Source: an uncultured Prevotellaceae bacterium
Lineage (GTDB): Bacteria > Bacteroidota > Bacteroidia > Bacteroidales > Muribaculaceae
Length of the DNA stretch: 32,493 bases
Assembly: GCA_947167995.1 (NCBI GenBank)
Contig: CAMVKS010000031.1
Span: 1 to 32,493 of the forward strand
Direction of reading: 5' to 3'
The stretch's first letter is position 1; each line of letters starts with the position of its first letter. Shown piece after piece: positions 16,627-25,161 of this stretch. The notes under the pieces are model-generated. The model had not been told where the DNA came from and ran no database searches. It worked only from the letters and a program-made list of their open reading frames with translations. Position numbers and translations under genes: made by a program.

Positions 16627-17883
16627 TCAGCGTACTATAAACTTGTGGCCATTCTTGATATAAATGCCAGCTGGAAGTGTGCCATGCATTGGGCGTCCCA
16701 TGATGTCAAACACAGTAGCCTCGTCGTCACTATTTTCTACATTGATACTGGTCACAGCTGTAGGTGTATCTATGCTGGTGAGATAAATCTGGTAGGCTAA
16801 GCCGTTCCATGAGAATATTCCAGTGATGTTGCGCACTTCACCGTTCTCGGGAATCTCAAAGCCCACAGGAAGATACCCTAACATGTCGTTGACACGAACC
16901 TGCAAGCCGTCGGCCTCGGCTACATAGAAGCGGCCATTCTTACTGATAGCCACATTGTTAAGAGCGACAAGCTTTGAGAAGTTGACATCATTAAGAAGCT
17001 CTTCCATAGTGAAAAGGGTGGGTTGCAGTTCATTGTCGCTGGTCTTGGTGTAGGTGTCGGCACTTGTGAGTGCATCATTGGTTGCCTGTGGACGTTCACG
17101 CCCTGGCACGTCGTCGTCGGGATCTTCGTCATAGTAGAATTGTCCGCGTTTCACATAGATGTAACCATTAAGTACATCACCGCGCTGCAAGTCGAGATTC
17201 AGGCCGTCAAACTCCACGGCGCCTGTAGCGTCCTCGACATAGGCCGCGCTCCAGTCCACACCATTAACTTGGGCATTGACAAGCGCAAGCTTGGCAAGGG
17301 TTCCCACTTCGAGAGCGTTGAACTCGGCAATAGAGCCCACTTCGACATAGGTTACCTCTTCGGGGGTGTAGGTATCATCGTTAGCGTCATCGGTCACTAC
17401 CGTCATCTTGAGCAACAGCGATTGTGTGTTCCACTCGTTGGCGGCATTCTCGTTGTCAAACGTGATTGCTGTGGAATTGCCGCTCCACACATAGTTGGTG
17501 GCGTCAAGAGCTCCATTTCCGGCTTGTGCCTCAAGGAAGAACTTATAGTTCTGAACTTCAAATGTAATGCCAGTGATGGCTCGGCCTTGATCGGCAGTTA
17601 TGGTGATTTTGCCACCCACCTGCAAATAGGTCACGCCGGCATTAGTTTGCCACATGCGGTTGGTCTTTGCTCCGTCAACCGAAGTCAAAACCACATCGCC
17701 TTGTCGCAGTTCTTGACCACTTATCACACCCTTTGTTGGGTCTTCCCAATCGGCTGGAGTGGCCACTTCGAGATTGAGGTTGTTGTTGGCAAAGTCATAC
17801 ACGTTTTCTTGAGTTGTCGCGCTGGCATTAAGCTGCCATCCGCACAATAGTGCGAGAGCGCCAATTTTTGTAATGATGTTCAT
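16627..17883 (-). CDS. Secreted protein with C-terminal sorting-like tail
   Basis: This 418-residue exported protein is the fifth gene of the operon. The signal peptide is about residues 1-23 (LNASA). Residues about 60-165 form a beta-rich domain. Residues about 182-255 (EFNALEVGTLAKLALVNAQV, then AAYVEDATGAVEFDG) look like an OB-type domain common in Bacteroidetes surface proteins. An Asp-rich linker and a second similar segment follow. The last 30 residues (TVFDIMGRPM, then LPAGIYIKNGHKFIVR) resemble type IX secretion C-terminal domains, which suggests surface delivery if a T9SS exists. No catalytic motif was recognised. Confidence 0.85.
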   Translation of the reverse strand: MNIITKIGALALLCGWQLNASATTQENVYDFANNNLNLEVATPADWEDPTKGVISGQELRQGDVVLTSVDGAKTNRMWQTNAGVTYLQVGGKITITADQGRAITGITFEVQNYKFFLEAQAGNGALDATNYVWSGNSTAITFDNENAANEWNTQSLLLKMTVVTDDANDDTYTPEEVTYVEVGSIAEFNALEVGTLAKLALVNAQVNGVDWSAAYVEDATGAVEFDGLNLDLQRGDVLNGYIYVKRGQFYYDEDPDDDVPGRERPQATNDALTSADTYTKTSDNELQPTLFTMEELLNDVNFSKLVALNNVAISKNGRFYVAEADGLQVRVNDMLGYLPVGFEIPENGEVRNITGIFSWNGLAYQIYLTSIDTPTAVTSINVENSDDEATVFDIMGRPMHGTLPAGIYIKNGHKFIVR

Positions 17884-17917
17884 AGTGAAATTATTTAAAT
17901 TATTAATAAAAGATTAT

Positions 17918-19150
17918 TTATTGTGCTAAAGAAGGTTTTTGACGAGGCAAGAAGTCGATGGTTGAATTGTTGGTGTCAACAAGTTTTCCGTTATCATCAC
18001 GCTTTCTTATTACCGACAGACCATAACGTGACTTGTCGCTCGAAGTCTCGGCGCAATAGGTCCATCCTGAGTCGAGCATGGGTGACGCCACATTCCACGC
18101 CCATTCATTCATGATGGCGAGGTTCACCCAGTCGATGACCCACGAGTTGGGGATGAAGTAGCCGTCGCCCGAGCTCTCATAGGTACCCCAGGCGGCATTG
18201 ACAACATAGGTGTACCTGTAGAAGTTGGTCTCGATGAAAGTGTCGTAATCGGAGTGCATGCGCACGATGCCGTAGGACTTGGAGCCCTTGTTGTTGAGCA
18301 TGGTGTAGCTCCACAGGTCGCTATACCACTTGATGAGGTTGGTGGCGTCGGGGTTGTCCTCGTCGAAGAACTCGGTGTTAGGGCTCACGTCATAGAACTC
18401 AAACTGCGCCCCACTCAGGTCGATGGAGTTGGAGTTGATGACAGTGTGGTTCTTGGCGTTGAGTGCGATAAGGAGCGACTCTCCAGCCTCGACCGGTACA
18501 CTGGTGCCGTCGCCTGGGATGAGATAAAGCCAGCTCACCGTAACGGCGTCTTTCATCAGGTCGGGGGTGAGTTCCCATTGCATGTCGCTCTGAAACTTCG
18601 ACTCCACGATAGCCAAACTGTCGGCATAGATGAGATGGTCGCTGTTGTTGGTGAGAATGATATACTGGTCATCGGTGTAAGGCCGTTGCGTTCCACTGAA
18701 AGTAGTAGAAGTGAAGAAAATCTCTTCTATCACCATTCCAGCCTCGGCATTGTAGTTGTTGAACAACAAGGTGACCGCTGCACTCGCTGTATTGTTGCTT
18801 GACACCTCCACACCCAACGCCTCGGCTTTCATTGTGGTCGTGGTTGAACTTGAGCCAATGCTGTAGCTTATATTGCCACTTGCAGTAATGTTATATCTAC
18901 CTTCGGGCACCATCACTGTGGCGACATAGTTATCACCTTCAAGTTTGAAGTCGTTGACATTATATATTGCCTTCGTCTCGATGTTGATGAGAGTGGCCTG
19001 GGCTTGCTCAAGTGCCGCGTTATCGAGGTTCATGGGTAATTGCAGGCAAATGCGCATTTGTGAGTTGATAACCTCTTCATCCTTACTACACGATGCAAGA
19101 ACCAAGAACACTGCGAGAAAACATGTTATATATCTTTTTGCCATGATCAT
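17918..19150 (-). CDS. DUF4876 family lipoprotein
   Basis: This 410-residue lipoprotein is the fourth gene of the operon. The signal peptide ends VLASC, with Cys 21. Residues about 32-130 form a beta-sandwich containing VPEGRYNITASGNISY. The remainder (about 137-400) has the spacing of a lamin-tail-like fold: MVIEEIFFTST, then DQYIILTNNSDHLIYADSLAI, then LIPGDGTSVPVEAGESLLIA. The C-terminal part is Trp/Tyr-rich. The first ATG overlaps the upstream stop in TAATG; a second ATG two codons later (19144) is an equal candidate. DUF4876 has no established function. Its place beside a TonB receptor suggests a surface-exposed partner of the receptor. Confidence 0.9.
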   Translation of the reverse strand: MIMAKRYITCFLAVFLVLASCSKDEEVINSQMRICLQLPMNLDNAALEQAQATLINIETKAIYNVNDFKLEGDNYVATVMVPEGRYNITASGNISYSIGSSSTTTTMKAEALGVEVSSNNTASAAVTLLFNNYNAEAGMVIEEIFFTSTTFSGTQRPYTDDQYIILTNNSDHLIYADSLAIVESKFQSDMQWELTPDLMKDAVTVSWLYLIPGDGTSVPVEAGESLLIALNAKNHTVINSNSIDLSGAQFEFYDVSPNTEFFDEDNPDATNLIKWYSDLWSYTMLNNKGSKSYGIVRMHSDYDTFIETNFYRYTYVVNAAWGTYESSGDGYFIPNSWVIDWVNLAIMNEWAWNVASPMLDSGWTYCAETSSDKSRYGLSVIRKRDDNGKLVDTNNSTIDFLPRQKPSLAQ

Positions 19151-20670
19151 TAAATGTGAATTCCTAAAGAAACGACAATGTGGTTTTGATGCTCGCGGTT
19201 GGAGCAGAACGTGATGTCATACTGCAACTCGCCAAAAATAGAGTAGCGTGAACGGCCAACTCGGCAATCGGCTCTCAAGCTGGCGCCTGCCTTGGTGAAA
19301 TTAGACTTCAACACATTGAAATTGTGGTCTATCATGTTGATGAAGTGCTGTTCCATGTCGGCGAGAGGAAGCAGCAGATGGTCGTTGACACATGCGTGAT
19401 AGGAGCCTTCGACTTGAGTGGTGATGGTCCAGTTTCGTGATGCGTTGTGAATCACTTGTCCCTCAACCTGCCCAAAGGCGTGACCATATTTCATGGCGCG
19501 ACGCGGGAACACGAAATGCTGACGATTGCCCATGTAACCACCGCTTGCTTTTACCCACCATGAGGTAGTACCCTTGCGGCCCACCATGGCAGTGAGTGAG
19601 GTGTTGATGATATAGTTCTTATACATCGTGAGATGGGCTATGACAGGATAGATTTGCGACGATGAAGTGCCTGCAAGGTGCTGGTCGCTCGAACGGCGGT
19701 TGAACTGATAGTCGGCCCACAGCGCGCAGTCAAGCTCACCGTAATGTTTCCAACCAGCCCTGATGCCCACTTCCTTGTTGTAGAGTGTGGTGAGAGGCAG
19801 CGAGTTGAGCAATCGTGCCACACGCTCATAACTGTGCTGTGATGCCCACAGGTTGGCGATAATGCCGCTATGGGCCTTGTGGGGTGCCAAATCGAGCTGC
19901 AACCTGATGCCGCCACCCTTGAAAATAAGGTCGTTGATGTCGCCCGAGAACCGAGTGTATACCTCACCAAGCCCCATGAGCTGATATTCGGGAATGCTGC
20001 CTAAGGGCTTGTAAAAATCCACGCTATTGGTCTGTCGATAGATGTTACCCTGGAAGCTGAATCCCAAAGTGTAATGTGCAATATCATAGCCTGCACCGGC
20101 ACGCAGCGTGAGGTCGCTCACGATGCTTCGCATGCGTGGGTCCACCTTGCGATATTCCTGCTCGGCGCGGAAGAGCATCTCTCCTCCCCAGTGCCAACGG
20201 CCGCGATGAGTGCTGTAGCCGCCCTCAAACACATACTTCTCCCTGCGGGTGTCGCCACCTGTGGTGTCGCCCAAGATGTCGGGATCGAGCAGGTCATAGT
20301 CGGTGACCGAGTTCCACTTGATATCGCGGATTTTGCCAGTAGTATAGGACGCTTTACCCCACACCGCCGAATTATTGCCAAGGCGCAGGTAGGAGTCGGC
20401 CTTTACCGATGCCAAGAGATGGCCAGTGCCTTTTTGCAGGAGGAAAGGCTCACTCTTCTTCTGCCAGTCGGCATTGAGATAGAATTGCGTCAGTGAGTTG
20501 CTGTAGGCACTCTCCATCATTGCCGGATTGTGCCATGTTATCTCGTGCACCTTGTTGAAAAGCGCCTGATGCTCCACAATGGCATCGTGGCCGATAGCTG
20601 TAGAGTCCTGCGCCTTTATACCAACCCCACATGCAACGAGAAACAATATTATCAAGAAACTTTTTTTCAT
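19150..20670 (-). CDS. DUF6850 family outer-membrane beta-barrel protein
   Basis: This 506-residue protein is the third gene of the operon. Residues 1-20 are a signal peptide (GVGIKA). The mature chain has many alternating aromatic/hydrophobic strands and ends in a strand with aliphatic/aromatic pattern (IVVSLGIHI), as expected of an outer-membrane barrel. There is no TonB plug. An N-terminal helical segment with ITWHNPAMM near residues 44-52 is typical of these barrels. It begins 4 bp after the stop of the lipoprotein gene and its stop overlaps the DUF4876 start. Role unknown; it may form a second pore or scaffold with the receptor. Confidence 0.85.
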   Translation of the reverse strand: MKKSFLIILFLVACGVGIKAQDSTAIGHDAIVEHQALFNKVHEITWHNPAMMESAYSNSLTQFYLNADWQKKSEPFLLQKGTGHLLASVKADSYLRLGNNSAVWGKASYTTGKIRDIKWNSVTDYDLLDPDILGDTTGGDTRREKYVFEGGYSTHRGRWHWGGEMLFRAEQEYRKVDPRMRSIVSDLTLRAGAGYDIAHYTLGFSFQGNIYRQTNSVDFYKPLGSIPEYQLMGLGEVYTRFSGDINDLIFKGGGIRLQLDLAPHKAHSGIIANLWASQHSYERVARLLNSLPLTTLYNKEVGIRAGWKHYGELDCALWADYQFNRRSSDQHLAGTSSSQIYPVIAHLTMYKNYIINTSLTAMVGRKGTTSWWVKASGGYMGNRQHFVFPRRAMKYGHAFGQVEGQVIHNASRNWTITTQVEGSYHACVNDHLLLPLADMEQHFINMIDHNFNVLKSNFTKAGASLRADCRVGRSRYSIFGELQYDITFCSNREHQNHIVVSLGIHI

Positions 20671-20674
20671 GGGC

Positions 20675-21061
20675 TCAATCCATTAGTATCATTTCAAGTG
20701 AAATGGTGTTATCATTAAGTTCAACCATCGACACATAGTCGCTCTGCGCACGAAACTGGCTTGTGTGAGCAGTCTTGTCGCTGTCAAGATATCGCACCAC
20801 GCCTTCCACATTAATTGAGTAGGCACCGCGAAACAGATTCTCAACGACTATCGCGCCACCAGTCTCTCCTGCCTGGGTTACTGTGTTGCGGCTGTTGAGG
20901 TTCATCATCTTGAGCGAATATTGCACGTCATCTATCTCGCCCTCCACTGGAAGGGTGAGGTCAATGTGCCCTTTGGTCATGTAGTCCTTATAGTCCTGAT
21001 GGCAGGAAGTGACACAAAGCAGTGCCAAGGCACACATTAAGTATATATAAGTCTTTCTCAT
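20675..21061 (-). CDS. Small operon lipoprotein, like the DUF4876 N-domain
   Basis: This 128-residue lipoprotein is the second gene of the operon. The signal peptide ends VTSC with Cys 20. The mature 108 residues form one beta-sandwich: HIDLTLPVEGEIDD, then VENLFRGAYSINVEGVVRYL, then a last strand ISLEMIL. The order and spacing match the first domain of the DUF4876 protein two genes downstream, so the two may be related by duplication (inference by eye). Its ATG overlaps the receptor stop codon in ATGA, which suggests translational coupling. Confidence 0.85.
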   Translation of the reverse strand: MRKTYIYLMCALALLCVTSCHQDYKDYMTKGHIDLTLPVEGEIDDVQYSLKMMNLNSRNTVTQAGETGGAIVVENLFRGAYSINVEGVVRYLDSDKTAHTSQFRAQSDYVSMVELNDNTISLEMILMD

Positions 21062-23787
21062 AATTTGATATTCATTTCTAAACCAAAATAGGGTGTCACA
21101 TGCCTGCGAATGGTCACTCCGTCGCGCTCATAGCTGGGAGTGTAGTCCCAAATCTTGTTGCAGAACATGGCAATGTGAAGGTGGTCGTTAAAGAATTTCT
21201 TCGTGACCTTGAAGTTGATGTTCATCGAGAATGGTACTTTGAAAAGGTCGTACATCGACTCGGTGTTGTTGCGAATGAGATACCTGAGCAGCACGTCGTC
21301 GGCAAGCTCTGGACTCCAATTGTGGATATTGCCGTCGATGTCGAGATACTGGTCGGGGTAGTTGCTGATGGGCAGGCGCTGGTTGGAAGTGAACCACTGG
21401 CACTGTGCCGAGATTGAGAATCCAAGCTTGAGGCGTGGCACATCGGTGTCGAGGGTGAAATTAGTGTTCACCATCTCGTCGGTGTAACCTTCAACATCTT
21501 TATAAATGCCTACAAACGGTATCTGCCTGTCGCCAACCACCTGCGACGGACGTTCCATGAGAGCCACCGAGTTGCGATGCACGGTTTTGAACCACGCGCC
21601 GTTGATGGTGAGACGTGTGTGGATTTTCTCGATGCGCCGTGAGGCAAAGGTGTACTCGACGCCCTCTTTCTTGGTCTGGCTGCCGTTGGAGTAACGCGAG
21701 TGTGCCACCAGTTCTCGTGTCATCTCAAATGGCACACCCTCCATCGATGGGGGGCCACTGAGAGCACTCCCGTCGATGCCCGAGGTATCGTAAAGCTTGT
21801 AATCATATGGAGCATAGATTGCCGTGGAACGGAATCCCGAGGTCATGTTCTCGCGGAAGTAGGTCACCGACAGGCGGTTGCCAGCTATGTTGATATCGGT
21901 ACTCACCTCCCACTTGAAGTTGCGTGCGGCCTGCAGGTCATAGTTGGTGGGATCAACCACATAGGTCATGATGTTGATGCGCTTGCAGGCCTCGTTGGGA
22001 TGGTAGTAATTGAACTGCACAAGATCGACAAATACGGGCTGGGGATAAAGATGCTCGATGGTGGGCATCTTGGTGTGCTCGCCAAATCCTCCCGAGAGCC
22101 GCACAAATCCCACTTCGTCGCCCACATTGAATTGAGGGAATGTCCACCCGATGTTCACGCGAGGATCCCAATAGAACTTGCTATTCAGGGCATAACGGCT
22201 TGAGAGATTCATCATGTGTGAGCCTCTGACTCCCGCCACCACTTCGAGGGTGTTGCCGCCGATGGTGGTCTTGAGATTCTCCTCGGCATAGACCGACAGC
22301 GTGTGGCTTGCCGGAATCAAGGAGATGTCGCGTGGACGACCGCTCATGCCGGGATACAGGGGCAACATGGGGTTGAAAATCTGTCCTCGTCCATAATTCT
22401 TGTCCACATTCCAGTCTACACCGAGCAACAGCGAGTTTGAGACCTGTTGCGACGGCACTTGCAGCTTGGTGTTGACTTTCACAAACAAGTTGAACGGCTT
22501 TCCTTCAACCTGGTGTTGTGTGGTGTAGCTGTAAGGCAGTATCACAGCATCGCTCTCGCCTTGTGTCATCGAGGTGGCAGCAATAGTTGCCCTGCGCAGT
22601 TGAATGAATTTCTCCCTGGTGATGTTATCGTTGTCGAGCGATGTCGACAAGGTGACATTAAAGGACTTGAACCAAGAGTTATAGTCATTGGGTTTGAGAC
22701 CGAAAGACGTCATCAACGCCCATCGGTTATAGGACGACTTGTAGATGTCGACTGCCCCCTCATTGAGGTCGGGGTCGGTCTTATCGTTGTCGAAAGAACC
22801 TGTGTAATCGACGTTGGTGGCGAATGTGACATTAAAACGCTCTAAACTCCATGCCTTGAACAAGCGTGCCGACAAAGTGAAGCGCTTGTAGTTCTCAAGC
22901 GCGTTGCGCGGGTCGATGCGAGAGTCCAAATAGTCGGCATTGATGTTTAGCGACAATTTGCGTGGCTGCCATTCAAAGCCTTTACCCACATAGAAGAGAT
23001 AGCTTCCCATGTCGGCCTTGAGACGTGCAGTGACGTTGTTGCCGCCACGTTTGCGTTCAATTTTCACCAGTCCGCTTGTGAGGTCTCCATATTCCACCGA
23101 GGGAATACCTCTGACGATTTCAATACGCTCGATGTCGTCGGTCGAGATGCTGCGCATGTCAACCCCTTGATTGGTGAAATCACGCTTCAGTGCCTCGCTG
23201 TCGGTGCCTCCACTTAGATATTGCATGTTGGCATTGGTCGAGATGGGTGCTCCGTCAATCATGAAATTAGTTCCTAACGATGATGTGGCGTAGTTGTTGC
23301 CGCCACCGCCTGCTTCGCGCAGAACGATAGTGTTAGGGCTCGTCAGGTGAGGGTCTTGTGCCCGTCCACCAGGAATGAGTTCTATCATGTCGCCAAAACT
23401 TGATGGCTGCAAGTGGTCCATGGCTTGCCGCCCAATCACCGACGACGTGCTCAGCTTTTGCGACTCCTGAGCCGTGACCACCACCTCGTTGAGTGCGTTA
23501 ATCTGCGACTCAATAAGATACACGCCGTCATGAGCTTCTTCAACAAGATTTTTGTAACCAATGTAAGACACCGTGATTGTGCTTCGCGGTGGAACAACAA
23601 GCGAGAAATGTCCATCAACGTCGGTCACGGCAGCAACGCTCTTGTCGCCATCGACAGTGATTGTGGCGCCTATCATTGGCTCTTGAGTGGCTTTATCCAG
23701 TACCACGCCATTTATTCTGATTTGAGCCTGTAAGGTAATTGCTGCTATCATCAGCAGTAATGCCAAGCTTGTTCTTTTGATTGCCAT
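21058..23787 (-). CDS. TonB-dependent outer-membrane receptor
   Basis: The receptor has 909 residues and is the first gene of the operon. The signal peptide is residues 1-21 (ITLQA). A carboxypeptidase-regulatory-like domain spans about 24-85 (INGVVLDKATQEPMIGATI, then VSYIGYKN). The TonB-box-like LNEVVVTAQ near 93-101 is followed by the plug, with MIDGAP and DDIERIEIVRGIPSVEYGDLTSG at about 175-240. The barrel runs to the C-terminus (YFGLEMNIKL). No SusD partner is next to it, so it is probably not a classic polysaccharide locus. It would import a ligand using energy from TonB-ExbBD. A consensus promoter lies directly upstream. The ligand cannot be read from the sequence. Confidence 0.95.
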   Translation of the reverse strand: MAIKRTSLALLLMIAAITLQAQIRINGVVLDKATQEPMIGATITVDGDKSVAAVTDVDGHFSLVVPPRSTITVSYIGYKNLVEEAHDGVYLIESQINALNEVVVTAQESQKLSTSSVIGRQAMDHLQPSSFGDMIELIPGGRAQDPHLTSPNTIVLREAGGGGNNYATSSLGTNFMIDGAPISTNANMQYLSGGTDSEALKRDFTNQGVDMRSISTDDIERIEIVRGIPSVEYGDLTSGLVKIERKRGGNNVTARLKADMGSYLFYVGKGFEWQPRKLSLNINADYLDSRIDPRNALENYKRFTLSARLFKAWSLERFNVTFATNVDYTGSFDNDKTDPDLNEGAVDIYKSSYNRWALMTSFGLKPNDYNSWFKSFNVTLSTSLDNDNITREKFIQLRRATIAATSMTQGESDAVILPYSYTTQHQVEGKPFNLFVKVNTKLQVPSQQVSNSLLLGVDWNVDKNYGRGQIFNPMLPLYPGMSGRPRDISLIPASHTLSVYAEENLKTTIGGNTLEVVAGVRGSHMMNLSSRYALNSKFYWDPRVNIGWTFPQFNVGDEVGFVRLSGGFGEHTKMPTIEHLYPQPVFVDLVQFNYYHPNEACKRINIMTYVVDPTNYDLQAARNFKWEVSTDINIAGNRLSVTYFRENMTSGFRSTAIYAPYDYKLYDTSGIDGSALSGPPSMEGVPFEMTRELVAHSRYSNGSQTKKEGVEYTFASRRIEKIHTRLTINGAWFKTVHRNSVALMERPSQVVGDRQIPFVGIYKDVEGYTDEMVNTNFTLDTDVPRLKLGFSISAQCQWFTSNQRLPISNYPDQYLDIDGNIHNWSPELADDVLLRYLIRNNTESMYDLFKVPFSMNINFKVTKKFFNDHLHIAMFCNKIWDYTPSYERDGVTIRRHVTPYFGLEMNIKL

Positions 23788-23808
23788 TTGTAATTAATTA
23801 AATTTCTG

Positions 23809-23840
23809 CAAAAGTAGCCCTATAATCACATGTGGGCAAT
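23809..23840 (-). promoter_or_regulatory. Promoter of the six-gene TonB receptor operon
   Basis: On the minus strand ATTG (23840-23837; TTG core of the -33 box), a 20-bp spacer and TACTTTTG (23816-23809) fit the consensus. Transcription would start near 23802, 15 bases before the ATG. A dyad ATCAC/GTGAT (23839-23856) overlaps the -33 box and could be an operator. The rest of 23857-23992 is AT-rich with no gene seen. Confidence 0.8.
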
Positions 23841-23992
23841 CACAAATAGTAGTGATGTTGGTGGCGATTTCTACACATTATTAATTATATTTAGTCATTC
23901 AAGAGCTTTATCTCCACCTCTTTAGTCGGTTTCTTTTCGTTTTTATTGATAGCCTATTTAAGCATATTTAAATAATATATTTCATTTTTTAG

Positions 23993-24023
23993 TTTGTGGA
24001 ATGTGTTTTATTGTGTAATTTTG
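23993..24023 (+). promoter_or_regulatory. mdh promoter
   Basis: TTTG (23993-23996), a 19-bp spacer and TAATTTTG (24016-24023) match the consensus. The leader would be about 58 nt and is A-rich. Confidence 0.8.
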
Positions 24024-24087
24024 TAGTTCAAATGTTTTGAGAGAAGAAAATTGAAAAAACTTAATCAATAAATAAAAACAATTAGCT

Positions 24088-25080
24088 ATGGCTTTTTTGA
24101 CTAACGAAAAATTGACAATCGTCGGCGCTGCCGGTATGATTGGTTCTAACATGGTTCAAACTGCCCTGATGATGGGCTTGACAAACGACATCTGCCTTTA
24201 CGACGTGTTCTCACCCGAAGGAGTTGCCGAGGAAATGCGCCAAAGCGGATTTGGCGACGTGAAAATCACAGCTACTACCGACGCTAAAGAGGCGTTCACC
24301 AATGCCAAATATATCATCTCAAGCGGTGGCGCACCACGCAAGGCTGGCATGACACGCGAGGACCTGCTCAAGGGCAACTGCGAGATTGCTCGCGGCCTTG
24401 GCGAGAACATTAAAGAATATTGCCCCGACTGCAAGCACGTGGTGATTATCTTTAACCCCGCCGACCTCACCGGTCTTGTGACACTGCTTTATAGCGGCTT
24501 GAAGCCCAGCCAGGTGACCACTCTCGCAGGCCTTGACAGCACACGCCTGCAGAGTGCTCTTGCCAAGAAGTTCAACGTGATGCAAAGTGAGGTTACCGGT
24601 TGCGCTACCTATGGTGGCCACGGCGAGCAGATGGCAGTGTTTGGCTCACACGTGCGCATCGACGGCAAGCCATTGACCGACATCATTGGCACCGCCGAGT
24701 TCCCCGCCGAGGAATGGGAGCAGATGAAACTCGACGTCACCAAGGGTGGCGCCAAGATCATTGAGCTCCGTGGCCGCAGCTCATTCCAGAGCCCAGCCTA
24801 CCTGTCGGTAGAGATGATTCGCTCGGTGATGGGCGGCGAGAAGTTCACTTGGCCCGCAGGCACCTATGTCAACAACGGCAAGTACAACAACATCATGATG
24901 GCAATGGACACCACCCTTGACGAGAATGGATGCTCATTCAACGTTCCCGAGGGTACACCCGAGGAGAACGCCAAGCTCGACGCCAGCTATGAGCACCTGT
25001 GCCACATGCGCGACGAGCTTGTCACTCTCGACATTGTTCCTCCCATCAGCGAGTGGACAAAAATCAACCCCAACTTGTAA
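24088..25080 (+). CDS. mdh: Malate dehydrogenase
   Basis: This enzyme interconverts malate and oxaloacetate with NAD(H) in the cytoplasm; in Bacteroidales it serves the reductive branch to fumarate and succinate. The 330 residues show the LDH/MDH fold: the NAD loop GAAGMIG at 13-19, an acidic residue D39 after the second strand, substrate-binding arginines in PRKAGMTR (R84 and R90), N123 in NPADLTG, D150 and R153 in LDSTRLQ, and the catalytic H178 in GGHGEQMAVF. Met 88 before the TR matches malate rather than lactate enzymes, which have Gln or Glu nearby. A promoter and a terminator flank the gene. Confidence 0.96.
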   Translation: MAFLTNEKLTIVGAAGMIGSNMVQTALMMGLTNDICLYDVFSPEGVAEEMRQSGFGDVKITATTDAKEAFTNAKYIISSGGAPRKAGMTREDLLKGNCEIARGLGENIKEYCPDCKHVVIIFNPADLTGLVTLLYSGLKPSQVTTLAGLDSTRLQSALAKKFNVMQSEVTGCATYGGHGEQMAVFGSHVRIDGKPLTDIIGTAEFPAEEWEQMKLDVTKGGAKIIELRGRSSFQSPAYLSVEMIRSVMGGEKFTWPAGTYVNNGKYNNIMMAMDTTLDENGCSFNVPEGTPEENAKLDASYEHLCHMRDELVTLDIVPPISEWTKINPNL

Positions 25081-25098
25081 TTTATCATTCTAAAAAAT

Positions 25099-25140
25099 AA
25101 GGCTGCAAACCACCCTGCAATGGAGCTTGCAGCCTTTTTA
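25099..25140 (+). terminator. Terminator of mdh
   Basis: AAGGCTGCAA (25099-25108) pairs perfectly with TTGCAGCCTT (25127-25136), followed by TTTTA and a further T-run. It ends only 21 bp before the next start codon. Confidence 0.92.
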
Positions 25141-25161
25141 TTTTTTTAAAAATTCAACAAT

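Noticed and set aside
21058-23787. Polysaccharide utilisation locus (SusC/SusD)
   Set aside because: No SusD-like lipoprotein, glycoside hydrolase or hybrid two-component sensor is linked to the receptor.
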